From the NCBI GenBank assembly GCA_022072405.1, contig JAJVHX010000001.1:62001-126000 (forward strand): a stretch of DNA of 64,000 nt. The letters run 5' to 3'. The translations under genes were made by a program, and so were the position numbers. Below the pieces are notes generated by a model. That model was not told the DNA's origin. It saw only the letters and a list, made by a program, of their open reading frames with translations, and made no database searches. Origin of the DNA: Phycisphaerae bacterium. Its GTDB lineage: Bacteria; Planctomycetota; Phycisphaerae; UBA1845; CAIVHJ01. Within the stretch, counting starts at the first letter, position 1. Every line of letters starts with the position of its first letter. Shown here in pieces: positions 1 to 8,230 of this stretch.

Positions 1-231
1 CCGGTCAGCGAGCGGCAAATACTGGCCCATGCAACCACGCATCCACTTATCTGGGCAGTGGTAACTTGCACCAACGGAGATATTAAAATTAAAAGGCCAC
101 TATAAATTACAATTGCATTAATCATTTACCCCTATTTTCTTCGCGTATACATACAAGAGACTGCATCTGACTAAAAATTTATTGTATAAATGGAGTATTG
201 CAGGCAAACCACCAAAATCAGGAGATTGATC
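1..231. other. Intergenic start of window, no gene seen
   Basis: No supported gene was found in this stretch. From about 75 onward it becomes AT-rich, which fits a promoter region for the small gene at 232. No promoter boxes could be assigned with confidence. Confidence 0.4.
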
Positions 232-480
232 ATGCCCCGTCCCATTCGAATTTTAACTCTGAAAAAGGAAACACTACGAACGCTTATGGATTCATCTCTG
301 AATCGGGTCCAGGGCGGAAGTGCACATCAGCAAACACAGGGCACATTTGTTTTTTGCTGTTTGTCTGAAGCACTGTCCCGTCTATCAACTACTCTTCAAC
401 CTAGAGCTACTTCAGTCGTTGGACCGTCTGGTTTTTGTCCTAGCGATCGGAAAACCAATCCGTGTCCAACCAAGCCGTAA
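232..480 (+). CDS. RiPP-type precursor peptide candidate (leader copy 1)
   Basis: Predicted peptide of 82 residues. The ATG at 232 is preferred over one at 190 because AGGAG lies 8 bases upstream. Residues 8-29 form a leader, LTLKKETLRTLMDSSLNRVQGG without its first bases, ending in a double glycine. The same leader pattern occurs in the gene at 23475. Leaders of this kind (K-L-x-L-x-KET...L...V-x-GG) are known from class I lanthipeptide and other natural-product precursors in Bacteroidetes and related phyla. The remaining 53 residues hold four Cys, including a CC pair, and many Ser/Thr, which would suit thioether cross-linking. No modification enzyme, protease or transporter for it is in the window. 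The product, if any, is unknown; the tail could also be a frameshifted remnant. Confidence 0.55.
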   Translation: MPRPIRILTLKKETLRTLMDSSLNRVQGGSAHQQTQGTFVFCCLSEALSRLSTTLQPRATSVVGPSGFCPSDRKTNPCPTKP

Positions 481-569
481 TCTGAATTCTATTGATGCTC
501 GCATGGCTAATGTCGCATGCGTGAATCTGCCGATATTTTTCTGGTACGGGATTGGCAGGAGGTCTATCC

Positions 570-940
570 ATGCGACCCAATGGAAATACGGCAGAGCTGG
601 AATGGCGTAGGTGGCAGGCCATTGCCTTGCTGGAGCAGGGCATGTGGCTGGCCCAGGTGACCAGAGCGATCGGGACCACGCGGACTCCGTGACTCGGTGG
701 AAGAGTGGCTCGGAAGCGGGAGGCCAGCCAGCCTTGGCGAGCAGGACCCATCCGGGCATGCCGCCGAGATTGACGGATCACGGCAACATTGGATGCGGGT
801 GTTCGTCTTGAATCGAGGTGTTCGCCAGAACGGCTATGTGACCGAGGGTGTGGACGCTGGAGAGGATGGCCGAGGTAGTCGAGAAGCAATATGACGTGAG
901 CAACCATCCAGGCCACGTCTGGCGACGTGCGCTGACCCTG
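570..940 (+). pseudogene. IS630-family transposase remnant, frameshifted
   Basis: Pieces of one protein are spread over three reading frames. Positions 570-692 encode RRWQAIALLEQGMWLAQV and then a stop. Roughly 686-790 gives EAGGQPALASRTHPGMPPRL in another frame. Roughly 795-850 gives LNRGVRQNGYVTE in a third, and 848-935 gives WTLERMAEVVEKQYDV followed by HPGHVWR. Read in order these match the N-terminal winged-helix DNA-binding half of IS630-type transposases, with their GG..AL..R.HPG.PP.L and Y.....WT..R.A.V......Y.P.HVWR patterns. The catalytic DDE half is not visible, so this is a dead fragment. Its terminal repeats were not found. Confidence 0.7.
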
Positions 941-989
941 GTGGAATTTCATCTGACCAACCAGCACCGGCTCTACGAAAAGACCATGA

Positions 990-1309
990 AAAAGTGGTTT
1001 TACGGCCAGCTCAACAATATCTTCAACATCTGGGGCAGTCTGCGGATGTTCTCACCGGCGGGAAAAACAGTTTCAGTTTGAATGTTGCGGCCGACCCCCG
1101 CGTAGGCTGATATGATCCGGATTCAGGACGGTCGGCAGTGACGCCGGCCACTACCAATTTACTGCTTGCTGGTGCGGGAATCCCACCTCGTAGTCCGCTC
1201 TTTCTCACAACAGCGGCACAACATATTCAACGATCACGATAGATGCGTGTCCGGAAATCCTGCAGTAAGATGGATACCGGTTACGGTTGAATATTCGGGA
1301 GGTGTGCTC
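990..1309. other. Intergenic region, nothing recognised
   Basis: About 320 bases between the transposase wreck and the small membrane protein gene. No coding region, terminator or repeat could be supported; the open frame running to 1081 has no family resemblance. Confidence 0.4.
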
Positions 1310-1519
1310 ATGTGCATGGAACGCTGGATTCGATTAATCGCCGGTACTCTGATCATGCTGAGCTTGGCGCTGGGTTACTGGGTCAGCCCTTACTTTCTGC
1401 TGTTCACTGCTTTTGTGGGGGTCAATCTCTTTCAATCCGCGCTGACTCGCTGGTGCCTGATGGAAGACATCCTCCGCAAAGCGGGGATACCGCCCTGTAC
1501 GCATCAAGCCGCATCTTGA
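1310..1519 (+). CDS. DUF2892 (YgaP-type) small inner-membrane protein
   Basis: A 69-residue protein. The start at 1310 has GGGAGG seven bases upstream, which rules against the longer open frame from 1166. It begins with a basic stretch (MERWIR) followed by two hydrophobic helices around residues 6-40 joined by a short turn (GYWVSP), then a short tail with LFQSALTRWCLMEDILRKAG. That is the usual plan of DUF2892 proteins, which are also found as the C-terminal membrane part of rhodanese-type proteins. Family members have the end motif NL.Q...T..C....IL...G, seen here. No biochemical role is established. It stands alone, facing the convergent trehalose operon. Confidence 0.75.
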   Translation: MCMERWIRLIAGTLIMLSLALGYWVSPYFLLFTAFVGVNLFQSALTRWCLMEDILRKAGIPPCTHQAAS

Positions 1520-1535
1520 GTGGTTAGTAGATCAG

Positions 1536-4106
1536 TTATGAAGTTTTCGATGAGAGGCGAAGCGCCGCATTGATCAGGCCGACATGGGAATAAGCCTGCG
1601 GGTAATTGCCCAGACCTTGCTGGAGGTTGGGATCAAATTCTTCCGGGAATAAGCCCAGCGGTTGCGCCTGCTGGACATACTGGCTCAACAATTCGTCAGC
1701 CGCCTCATATTCACCGATCAATTGATAGGCCTCAATCAGCCAGGAAGTGCACAGTAAAAACCCGCCTTCCCGGCCGGGTAGGCCATCTTCGTGCAAATAG
1801 CGAAATACGGTACCTCCGGCACGCAGATGCTTTTCAATTTGGCGGACGGTACTGATCCAGCGCGGATCATTCGGGGCGATGATTCCGCTCAGACCCAGAC
1901 ACAGTGTGGCCGCATCCAGCCCCGAATGCTCATAGGTGCCCATGAAAGACTGTCGCTCACTATTCCAACCCTGTTGTAACACATCCTGTGCGATTGCATC
2001 AGCCAGTGCCGGCCACTCCCCAATCGGTTGACCCAGGTAACGGGCCACCTGCAGCGCCCGATCAAGGGTCTGCCAGCACATTACCTTGGAGTGAACATGA
2101 TGCTGCCGAGCACTGCGTATTTCCCAGATGCCATGATCCGCCTCCATCCAGCGCTGTGCGGTGTACCGGGTCAGTCGGGTGATCAGTTCCCAATGTTCCG
2201 CCGAAAGCGGGGCGCCGCGATCCGCCAGAACAGCGATGAGTTCGGCGATCGGCCCAAACACATCCAGTTGCACCTGTTGAGCGGCGGCATTACCGATCCG
2301 CACGGGGCGACTGCCGCGATAACCCGCCAGTTCCGGAATCTCCGCCTCGGTACCCAGGTGGCTGCCGCCCACGGTATATACCGGATACAACCACGAGTTG
2401 GTATCACGATCATTCAGGATGCCCAGCAGCCAATCCAGAAATTTGATGCCCGGTCCGGTGACGCCCAGACGGGCCAGCGCGGTATAAGAAAGCGCCGCAT
2501 CACGTGGCCAGCAGAAACGGTAATCCCAGTTGCGTACTCCACCCATCGATTCCGGCAGGCTGGTGGTGGCCGCCGCCGCCAAGGCGCCGGTCGGCCCATA
2601 AGTCAAAGCCCGCAGCACCAGGGCGCTGCGTTTGACCAGATCGGCATGCACGGGCGGTAGGGTCATGCTGGCGGCCCAGCCTTGCCAATGGCGAATGGTC
2701 TGTTCGCGCCGCCGCAATTCCGGCACCTGATTCGCCTGCAGGTTACCGGTGCCATAGCGCATTTCCAGCACGAGCGGGTCGGACGACAACTCCACGACTG
2801 TCCAGGCGGTCTGATGTTTACCCGCCTCATCCAGCTGCCACCTGATGCCCGGCGAATAGAGCACGAGTGAATCGGCTCCGCCTTCCACCACTAAACCGTT
2901 CGCCTTGGCTACCAGTCGTGATTCCAATCGGCTGAAATTCAATCGCGGGGCAAAAGTGATCCGAACAGGACCCCGGCCTTCGATTACCCGGACCAGGTCG
3001 GTGCGTCCCGCACGTTGATAGGCCCGGCCGCCGCTGCAATCCAGGTAGTCAGTCACGGTGAAGCCCGGCCAGTCGGTCCGCAGGATAAAGGTATCAGGAA
3101 GATATTGGCGGGCAATCGGCGGTTGGCCATCCGCATCGGCAATTTCAAAAAATCCCGCAGTGGAACCGCCCAGCAATTCCGCAAATACCGCTGCCGAATC
3201 AATGCGCGGCAGGCACATCCAGACCACCCGCCCACGCGGATCGACCAGCGCAATGGTCCGCTGATCGGAGAGCAGGGCGTGCTGTTCGATCGGCACCGCA
3301 CTCGCCCCTGCCAGCCAGGCACTGCGCTTCTCGGTCAAGTGGGCCAGAATGCGGGCCACCTCAAATGAATCGTGCGCTCGAAACGCTGCCTGAGTCACAC
3401 CCTCGCCCACTTTAACGCCCAGGTCCGGCCCGGACAGGGTGACGAAGGCGTCTTCATCGGTGACATCATCTCCCAGGAAGCAGACCGCTGAGGCCCCGAC
3501 AAGCTGGCGGATTTTACGCAGGGCCTGACCCTTGTTGGTCTCCACCACGCTCAGTTCGATAACGCACTTGCCCTGTCGAACAAAAACGCCCGGCCAACGC
3601 GCCGGACCGCTGAGTATGGCCTCAACTGCTGTTGTGGCACGTTGAGTTTCGACGTTACGATAGTGATAAGCCAAGCCGGCGGGTTTCTTTTCCACCCAGG
3701 AGTGCGGCGCGGTCGCGGCAAGCTGTTCGACATGCGTAAACAACCGCTGGAGCAGTTTATCAAGGTCGGCAGAGAGTGGCTGAGTAAAGCCCACTTCGAA
3801 TTCACTGCCATGACTGCCGATCAGGTGCACGTTTTCTGATTCGGGGGTCTTATGAGCCAGATCCGCCAGCGACCGACCGGAAATGATGGCGACGTGGGTC
3901 TGCGACATTTTCGATAAGGTCCGCAGCGCCACCAGCGATTCGCGGTTTGCTTCCGCCTGTGCCGGTTCGTTGACGATCGGGGCTAACGTCCCATCAAAAT
4001 CACTGGCTACCAGCAGTACCGGCTGGTGAGCGAGTTCTTCGATTCGGGCTTCCAGTTGGAGACGCTCAGCGCCGGATAGATTCGATGGTTCACCGGCAGA
4101 ACTCAT
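1536..4106 (-). CDS. otsB: Trehalose-6-phosphate phosphatase fused to a GH15 glycoside hydrolase
   Basis: An 856-residue two-domain protein. Residues about 25-255 are a HAD-type trehalose-6-phosphate phosphatase: the nucleophile motif SDFDGTLAP has Asp36 and Asp38, and the late motif FLGDDVTDEDAF supplies the metal-binding acids. Residues about 270-850 are a GH15 domain of the glucoamylase/trehalase group, with WDYRFCWPRDAALSYTAL near residue 525 and the C-terminal EEFDP...GNYPQAYSHVGLI signature carrying a probable catalytic Glu. The first domain would release trehalose from the OtsA product; the second may hydrolyse trehalose or an alpha-glucan, which cannot be decided from sequence. Its ATG overlaps the otsA stop by four bases (ATGA) behind a GGAGGTGA ribosome site, so the two are translationally coupled. 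Confidence 0.88.
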   Translation of the reverse strand: MSSAGEPSNLSGAERLQLEARIEELAHQPVLLVASDFDGTLAPIVNEPAQAEANRESLVALRTLSKMSQTHVAIISGRSLADLAHKTPESENVHLIGSHGSEFEVGFTQPLSADLDKLLQRLFTHVEQLAATAPHSWVEKKPAGLAYHYRNVETQRATTAVEAILSGPARWPGVFVRQGKCVIELSVVETNKGQALRKIRQLVGASAVCFLGDDVTDEDAFVTLSGPDLGVKVGEGVTQAAFRAHDSFEVARILAHLTEKRSAWLAGASAVPIEQHALLSDQRTIALVDPRGRVVWMCLPRIDSAAVFAELLGGSTAGFFEIADADGQPPIARQYLPDTFILRTDWPGFTVTDYLDCSGGRAYQRAGRTDLVRVIEGRGPVRITFAPRLNFSRLESRLVAKANGLVVEGGADSLVLYSPGIRWQLDEAGKHQTAWTVVELSSDPLVLEMRYGTGNLQANQVPELRRREQTIRHWQGWAASMTLPPVHADLVKRSALVLRALTYGPTGALAAAATTSLPESMGGVRNWDYRFCWPRDAALSYTALARLGVTGPGIKFLDWLLGILNDRDTNSWLYPVYTVGGSHLGTEAEIPELAGYRGSRPVRIGNAAAQQVQLDVFGPIAELIAVLADRGAPLSAEHWELITRLTRYTAQRWMEADHGIWEIRSARQHHVHSKVMCWQTLDRALQVARYLGQPIGEWPALADAIAQDVLQQGWNSERQSFMGTYEHSGLDAATLCLGLSGIIAPNDPRWISTVRQIEKHLRAGGTVFRYLHEDGLPGREGGFLLCTSWLIEAYQLIGEYEAADELLSQYVQQAQPLGLFPEEFDPNLQQGLGNYPQAYSHVGLINAALRLSSKTS

Positions 4107-5548
4107 GGATCTTCACCTCCCACAACTGGTGCCGGTTGGACCCGTCCACAAGCATCCATAAATTCATTCAACCACCAGTAAATATCCTGACGTTGTATCA
4201 GGCGGCGTAGGCGTCTCATGCAGGGCCGGCGTTGTTTGCGGCTCATCCGCACCGCCTGGTTGATCATCAGCGCCACCCGGTCAATATCATAAGGATTGAC
4301 CATGATGGCATCATGGTGCAGTTGATGGGCAGCCCCGGCGAATTCGCTCAGGATCAACACGCCGTCGCACTCTGCCTGGCAGGCGCAATATTCCTTGGCG
4401 ACCAGATTCATGCCATCCTTGAGCGGAGTCACCAGGCCGACATCCGCCACCCGGTAATAGGTCAGCAATTCCTCCCGGTTGAGACTGCGAAACACATGAT
4501 GAATCGGCACCCAGCCCGGCAGTGTAAACTGTCCGTTGATCTGGCTCACCAGCTGCTCAATCTGGGCTTTAAGGTCTATATATTCCGATATACCCTGGCG
4601 GCTGGGGATGACCACCTGCAGCATGGTCACCTGCTTGTGCAGGTCAGGAAATTTTCTCAGAAACTGTTCAAACGCGCGCAGACGATAGGGAATACCCTTG
4701 GTATGGTCCAGACGATCAATTCCCAGAATGATCTGCTGATTAGGCATTTCCTGGCGAAGCTGCCTGACCCGCTGGGAAATCGTCGCTGTCGCCGCTTCCT
4801 CGGCAAAGTCCTGGTAATCAATGCCGATCGGGAAGGCACCCATGCGGGTCGCGCCATCTGCATGATGGAGGGTCATTCCGCCGGGGTGCTGCTTCCGGCG
4901 GACATCGGGCAGCAGCTTGCGCAGGCAATCCAGGAAATTCTCGCTGTCACGGGGTGTTTGAAATCCGATCAGATCATATTTCAACAGCCCGGTCAGCACA
5001 TCTATCCTCCAGGGCAGCTTGCAGAAGATATCCGGTGGTGGAAAGGGGATATGCAGAAAAAATCCAATTCGATTGCGGATGTTATGCTGACGCAGCCGTC
5101 GCCCCATGCCCAGCAGGTGATAATCATGCACCCAGATGAAATCGTCCGGATGGCTGCAGGACTCGACCATCTCGGCAAACTTATGTTTGACCGCCAGGTA
5201 ACTCACCCAGTAATCCGGGTTGAAGTTGCACAGTGATTGCAGATCGTGGAACAACGGCCAGATGATCTCGTTCGAGAATCCGGCGTAAAACAGATCGCGT
5301 TCTTGCGCGGTCAGTGGAACATGTACGAGCGTATAACCCTCGTCCTGGCCGAATTGCTGGAGTAAGGGCTGCAGATCCTGTGCGTCAATATCAACCGCTC
5401 CGGACCAGCCGACCCAGATTCCCCCGCAGCGGCGCATGATCGGCCGCAGGGCCGTGATCAATCCGCCGGTACCGGGGCGCATCTGTAAACCGCTGCTGTC
5501 GCGCTCCAGCACAATGGGTAATCGATTCGATGCTATAATGATTCGCAT
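4103..5548 (-). CDS. otsA: Trehalose-6-phosphate synthase (GT20)
   Basis: A 481-residue glycosyltransferase that would join glucose from UDP- or ADP-glucose to glucose-6-phosphate in the cytoplasm. The N-terminus [14 protein letters not shown] and GTGGLITAL are typical of family GT20. Also present are [34 protein letters not shown], the donor-site [15 protein letters not shown], and the C-terminal [17 protein letters not shown] followed by LSEFAGAA. Length is normal for the bacterial enzyme. The related glucosylglycerol-phosphate synthases share these motifs, but the coupled phosphatase makes trehalose the likely product. It is the first gene of a two-gene operon and is divergent from the CIA30 gene, so promoters must lie in 5549-5640. 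Trehalose would serve as osmolyte or stress protectant. Confidence 0.92.
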   Translation of the reverse strand: MRIIIASNRLPIVLERDSSGLQMRPGTGGLITALRPIMRRCGGIWVGWSGAVDIDAQDLQPLLQQFGQDEGYTLVHVPLTAQERDLFYAGFSNEIIWPLFHDLQSLCNFNPDYWVSYLAVKHKFAEMVESCSHPDDFIWVHDYHLLGMGRRLRQHNIRNRIGFFLHIPFPPPDIFCKLPWRIDVLTGLLKYDLIGFQTPRDSENFLDCLRKLLPDVRRKQHPGGMTLHHADGATRMGAFPIGIDYQDFAEEAATATISQRVRQLRQEMPNQQIILGIDRLDHTKGIPYRLRAFEQFLRKFPDLHKQVTMLQVVIPSRQGISEYIDLKAQIEQLVSQINGQFTLPGWVPIHHVFRSLNREELLTYYRVADVGLVTPLKDGMNLVAKEYCACQAECDGVLILSEFAGAAHQLHHDAIMVNPYDIDRVALMINQAVRMSRKQRRPCMRRLRRLIQRQDIYWWLNEFMDACGRVQPAPVVGGEDP

Positions 5549-5640
5549 AACAGGACCATGCTAGTAAAATCCGGCGGGTGCAACAAGCCGCTGGTATAAC
5601 CATCGTCATATAGGCGACATTTATACTCGTCGTTTTCATT

Positions 5641-6141
5641 ATGACCCTTCGATATCTGTTTAACTTTGATAGCGCGGAAGAAATCAGCCGCTGGTCGGCA
5701 ATCGATGATCGCGTCATGGGGGGAGTTTCGCACAGCCGATTGCAAGCCTACGCGCCCGGTGTGGCTGCTTTTGTCGGGCGCGTGTCGCTGGATAATAATG
5801 GCGGCTTTGCCTCGGTACGCAGCACCCCCCAGTGTGTCGATCTACGTGGCTATCATGAGTTGCGGCTGCGCTTGTCCGGTGACGGTCAACGGTACAAATT
5901 GCGGGTTAAGTGTGATGCGGCTCACGATGGTGTGGTTTATGAATATCTGCTGGGCGTGGTGGGGGTGGATTGGCGAGAGTATGTCGCGCCCTTCGCAGCG
6001 TTTCAGGCCCGGCTGCGCGGCTGGTCTATACCCAATGCACCGCCGCTTGATCCGGCACGAGTGCACTCGTTCGGTATGATGATTTCCGAGGGGCAGCAGG
6101 GGCCTTTTCAACTGCTCATCGACTGGATTGCTGCCGCCTGA
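5641..6141 (+). CDS. CIA30-family carbohydrate-binding-like protein
   Basis: A 166-residue protein matching the CIA30 domain (complex I intermediate-associated protein 30, a galactose-binding-like beta sandwich). The diagnostic opening is FNFDSAEEISRWSAIDDRVM followed by GGVSHS; later come NNGGFASVR and a long beta-rich region ending HSFGMMISEGQQGPFQLLID. There is no signal peptide or membrane segment, so it is probably cytoplasmic. In mitochondria the family helps assemble complex I; in bacteria its role is mostly unknown. folD follows 51 bases downstream on the same strand and could share its transcript. Confidence 0.85.
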   Translation: MTLRYLFNFDSAEEISRWSAIDDRVMGGVSHSRLQAYAPGVAAFVGRVSLDNNGGFASVRSTPQCVDLRGYHELRLRLSGDGQRYKLRVKCDAAHDGVVYEYLLGVVGVDWREYVAPFAAFQARLRGWSIPNAPPLDPARVHSFGMMISEGQQGPFQLLIDWIAAA

Positions 6142-6192
6142 CCCACCGCGCGGGAATTTGTCAGTTCGCCCGATTCGTGGGATTATATCGGC

Positions 6193-7065
6193 ATGATACA
6201 GGCTACGCATGCCAAATGGATGGCGGGACAGGCGTTGGCTGCCCGGATTCTGGAGCAGACCCGCCTGCAGGTTGAGCAGATTAAAATGGCCAGTGGAGTA
6301 ACACCCTGCCTGGCTACCGTGCTGGTCGGTGACGATCCCGCCTCCGCCACCTATGTGCGGATGAAACGCAAACGGTGCGAAGATGTGGGGATGCTCTCGC
6401 GGCGCGTCGAATTACCCTCCGGAACCACCACCGCGCAACTCGTTGCTGAACTGTGTCGCCTGGGGGATGATCCGGCTGTGCATGGCATTTTATTGCAGCA
6501 TCCGGTGCCCGCACCGATCGATCGCCGCGATGCCTTTGAAGCGATTCCGCTGGCCAAGGATGTGGATGGGGTCACTTCCAGCACGCTGGGCCGGTTGATC
6601 CTCGGATTGCCTGCGTTTATTCCCTGCACGCCGGCGGGCATCATGCGCTTATTGCAACATTACCAGGTGACCCTCGACGGTGCTCATGCAGTGGTGATCG
6701 GCCGCAGTCCGATTCTCGGCCGGCCGATGGCTTCGCTGCTGATCAACGCCCACGCCACCGTCACCCTCTGCCACTCCCGCACCCGCTCGTTGCCCACGCT
6801 GGTCCGTGCGGCTGATGTAGTGATCGCCGCCCTCGGTAAACCGCGTTTCGTGCAGGGCGGCTGGATCAAGACTGGTGCGGTGGTGATCGACGCCGGCTAC
6901 AATCCGGGCAATATCGGCGATGTCGATTTCGAAGGGGCCCTGGAACCCGCTTCGCTGATCACCCCGGTCCCTGGCGGCGTCGGCCCCATGACCATCGCCA
7001 TGCTCCTGCACAACACCACCCTCGCCACCGCCCAGCAATTACAACTATCAATCGAATTTGACTAA
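6193..7065 (+). CDS. folD: Bifunctional methylenetetrahydrofolate dehydrogenase/cyclohydrolase
   Basis: A 290-residue FolD, which interconverts 5,10-methylene- and 10-formyl-tetrahydrofolate in one-carbon metabolism. The catalytic Lys region is YVRMKRKRCEDVGM. The substrate loop reads GILLQHPVPAPID, where most family members have QLPLP, so two residues differ next to the active site. The nucleotide-binding motif is GRSPILGRPMASLL, compared with the usual GRSxIVGKP, and the C-terminal PVPGGVGPMTIAMLL is standard. Length is normal. The upstream base context shows no strong ribosome site. Its product feeds metH (9.4-12.9 kb) through the folate pool, although the two are not in one operon. Confidence 0.93.
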   Translation: MIQATHAKWMAGQALAARILEQTRLQVEQIKMASGVTPCLATVLVGDDPASATYVRMKRKRCEDVGMLSRRVELPSGTTTAQLVAELCRLGDDPAVHGILLQHPVPAPIDRRDAFEAIPLAKDVDGVTSSTLGRLILGLPAFIPCTPAGIMRLLQHYQVTLDGAHAVVIGRSPILGRPMASLLINAHATVTLCHSRTRSLPTLVRAADVVIAALGKPRFVQGGWIKTGAVVIDAGYNPGNIGDVDFEGALEPASLITPVPGGVGPMTIAMLLHNTTLATAQQLQLSIEFD

Positions 7066-7091
7066 GGCACAATGTATAAATCATCGCCGCA

Positions 7092-7111
7092 CCGAGACCG
7101 TCAGGGAGCGG
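7092..7111 (+). repeat. CCGAGACCGTCAGGGAGCGG repeat
   Basis: This 20-base sequence recurs in the opposite orientation, with small changes, at 63295-63321 (CGCTCCCTGACGGTCGCGG), where it forms the core of an 87-bp MITE-like element. Here no terminal repeats flank it. Confidence 0.5.
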
Positions 7112-7225
7112 AAATCTGAGTGGTTATTTTCTCCACCGCTTTTTCACGGGCGCGGCTTTGAAAGCTGAAAGATCAGTTTATCGAGTTTGGCAATAGTTCT
7201 TAAACACATCTAACCATAAAACAAA

Positions 7226-7277
7226 GAGCCGCGGGCTTTAGCCCACGCGACGCTGATTGTGCGGGTTAAAAACCAGC
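7226..7277 (+). repeat. Dispersed GC-rich palindrome, copy 1
   Basis: GAGCCGCGGGCTTTAGCCCA is followed a few bases later by GCGGGTTAAAAACC. The pair of adjacent palindromes is also seen at 17223-17274. Seven related copies are in the window, mostly in the gaps between convergent genes. Confidence 0.65.
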
Positions 7278-7297
7278 ATCTGCGAAGCACGCAGACA

Positions 7298-7375
7298 GGC
7301 GGATTCTGAAAACCGGATCTACCACGATTCCGCGGTGGGGTCGCCCGATACGGTTAAATTGAAACTGTTCTAATT
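7298..7375 (+). mobile_element. Short, rearranged copy of the TA-flanked MITE
   Basis: The left end AGGCGGATTCTGAAAACC and right end TTAAATTGAAACTGTTC followed by TA resemble the ends of the elements at 16232 and 28618. The inner block GCCCGATACGG is the reverse of the CCTATCGGGC block in the full copy. About 75 bases long; assignment is tentative. Confidence 0.4.
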
Positions 7376-8041
7376 AATTTTTCGCATATTGAGTCCGCCG
7401 GCGGCGTCGAGAGTGATTTCCCAGAGCTGGCCGGTCTGCAGGCGGACGGCGGGGGCTTCGGCCTGGGCGATCCGCACGCCATATTCTTTCGCGAGCTGCG
7501 GATCATCCACAAACTCCCAGAAGCGCGCCCACAATTCAGTTTCAATCGGTTGGCTGGCGGCGGGTAAAGTATGATTTGGTTCGCGTTCGATATCCGGCAC
7601 ACTTTCCGCCGCTTGCTGGTCACCGAACACTCGCCGGAACAGTACCAGACTGGCACCGCGCTGCGGATCGGCCTGCTCTACCATGGGGTAGGCGAATTTC
7701 AACACCAACCCTTCAAAGTAGACCTGCCGTCCCAGGGCCAGTAAGTGGACCGGACTGCCCACCACGCCCTGCGGGCCGATCTCAATCCACTCCAGTAGAT
7801 TCACCTGCCGCCCCGCCGCATCCGGGTATTGCTGCAGCACGCGCACCTGGGCCACCCGCCGACTGGCTTGCAGCCGTTTGATCCGCTCCACCAGCGACCG
7901 CTTCTCCGCCTCCAGTTGCTCCACTTCCAGCCGCAGCCGCCGCGCCTCATACCAGTCGGGCAGCCGCCACACACCCACCACCAGCACCGCCGCCAGCAGC
8001 AGCTTCGTCGGTCCGCCGATCCATCCCTTGATCGTCGTCAT
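7370..8041 (-). CDS. Unknown membrane-anchored coiled-coil protein
   Basis: A 223-residue protein that I do not recognise. Residues about 10-27 (PTKLLLAAVLVVGVWRLP) form one membrane segment near the N-terminus. Residues about 30-62, rich in Leu, Glu and Arg (EVEQLEAEKRSLVERIKRLQ), should form a coiled coil. The rest is a globular part with no clear motif. The predicted topology is a single anchor with the bulk outside the cytoplasmic membrane. The start at 8041 has AGGAG close upstream. It lies just after, and on the same strand as, the secreted protein at 8231, but a terminator at 8177-8208 separates them, so it probably has its own promoter. Confidence 0.6.
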   Translation of the reverse strand: MTTIKGWIGGPTKLLLAAVLVVGVWRLPDWYEARRLRLEVEQLEAEKRSLVERIKRLQASRRVAQVRVLQQYPDAAGRQVNLLEWIEIGPQGVVGSPVHLLALGRQVYFEGLVLKFAYPMVEQADPQRGASLVLFRRVFGDQQAAESVPDIEREPNHTLPAASQPIETELWARFWEFVDDPQLAKEYGVRIAQAEAPAVRLQTGQLWEITLDAAGGLNMRKIN

Positions 8042-8176
8042 GACATCTCCTGATCGTTCCCTGTGCTATCTTACCCGCAGTTCGCCAGCCCGTTGCACCT
8101 GCCGGCCGCTACAGGTCAATTGCATCAGCTCTAACTGATGCTCATCTGATATACCATATTCCCGAACAGCAACCAT

Positions 8177-8208
8177 AAAAAAACCCGGCAGCGGCTGGCT
8201 ACCGGGTT
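8177..8208 (-). terminator. Rho-independent terminator
   Basis: On the minus strand AACCCGG pairs with CCGGGTT across a 13-base loop and is followed by seven Ts. It sits 23 bases after the stop of the minus-strand gene at 8231-9199. Confidence 0.85.
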
Positions 8209-8230
8209 ATACAATTACGTGTCGCTGGGC

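Larger units (their letters stand above)
7066..7369. other. Repeat-rich region between convergent genes
   Basis: About 300 bases hold no gene but three kinds of repeat: a CCGAGACCGTCAGGGAGCGG sequence at 7092, a GCGGGCTTTAGCCC palindrome at 7226, and a short copy of the TA-flanked MITE at about 7298-7375. folD and the minus-strand gene at 7370 converge on it. Confidence 0.6.

Noticed and set aside
440-967. 175-residue open frame on the minus strand
   Set aside because: It is the reverse shadow of the frameshifted transposase; no protein family likeness.
848-1081. Open frame of 77 residues as a real gene
   Set aside because: Its first part is the tail of the transposase winged-helix domain; the rest has no likeness and no ribosome site.
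4232-5236. 334-residue plus-strand frame in otsA
   Set aside because: A long shadow frame opposite otsA; no family likeness and no ribosome site.
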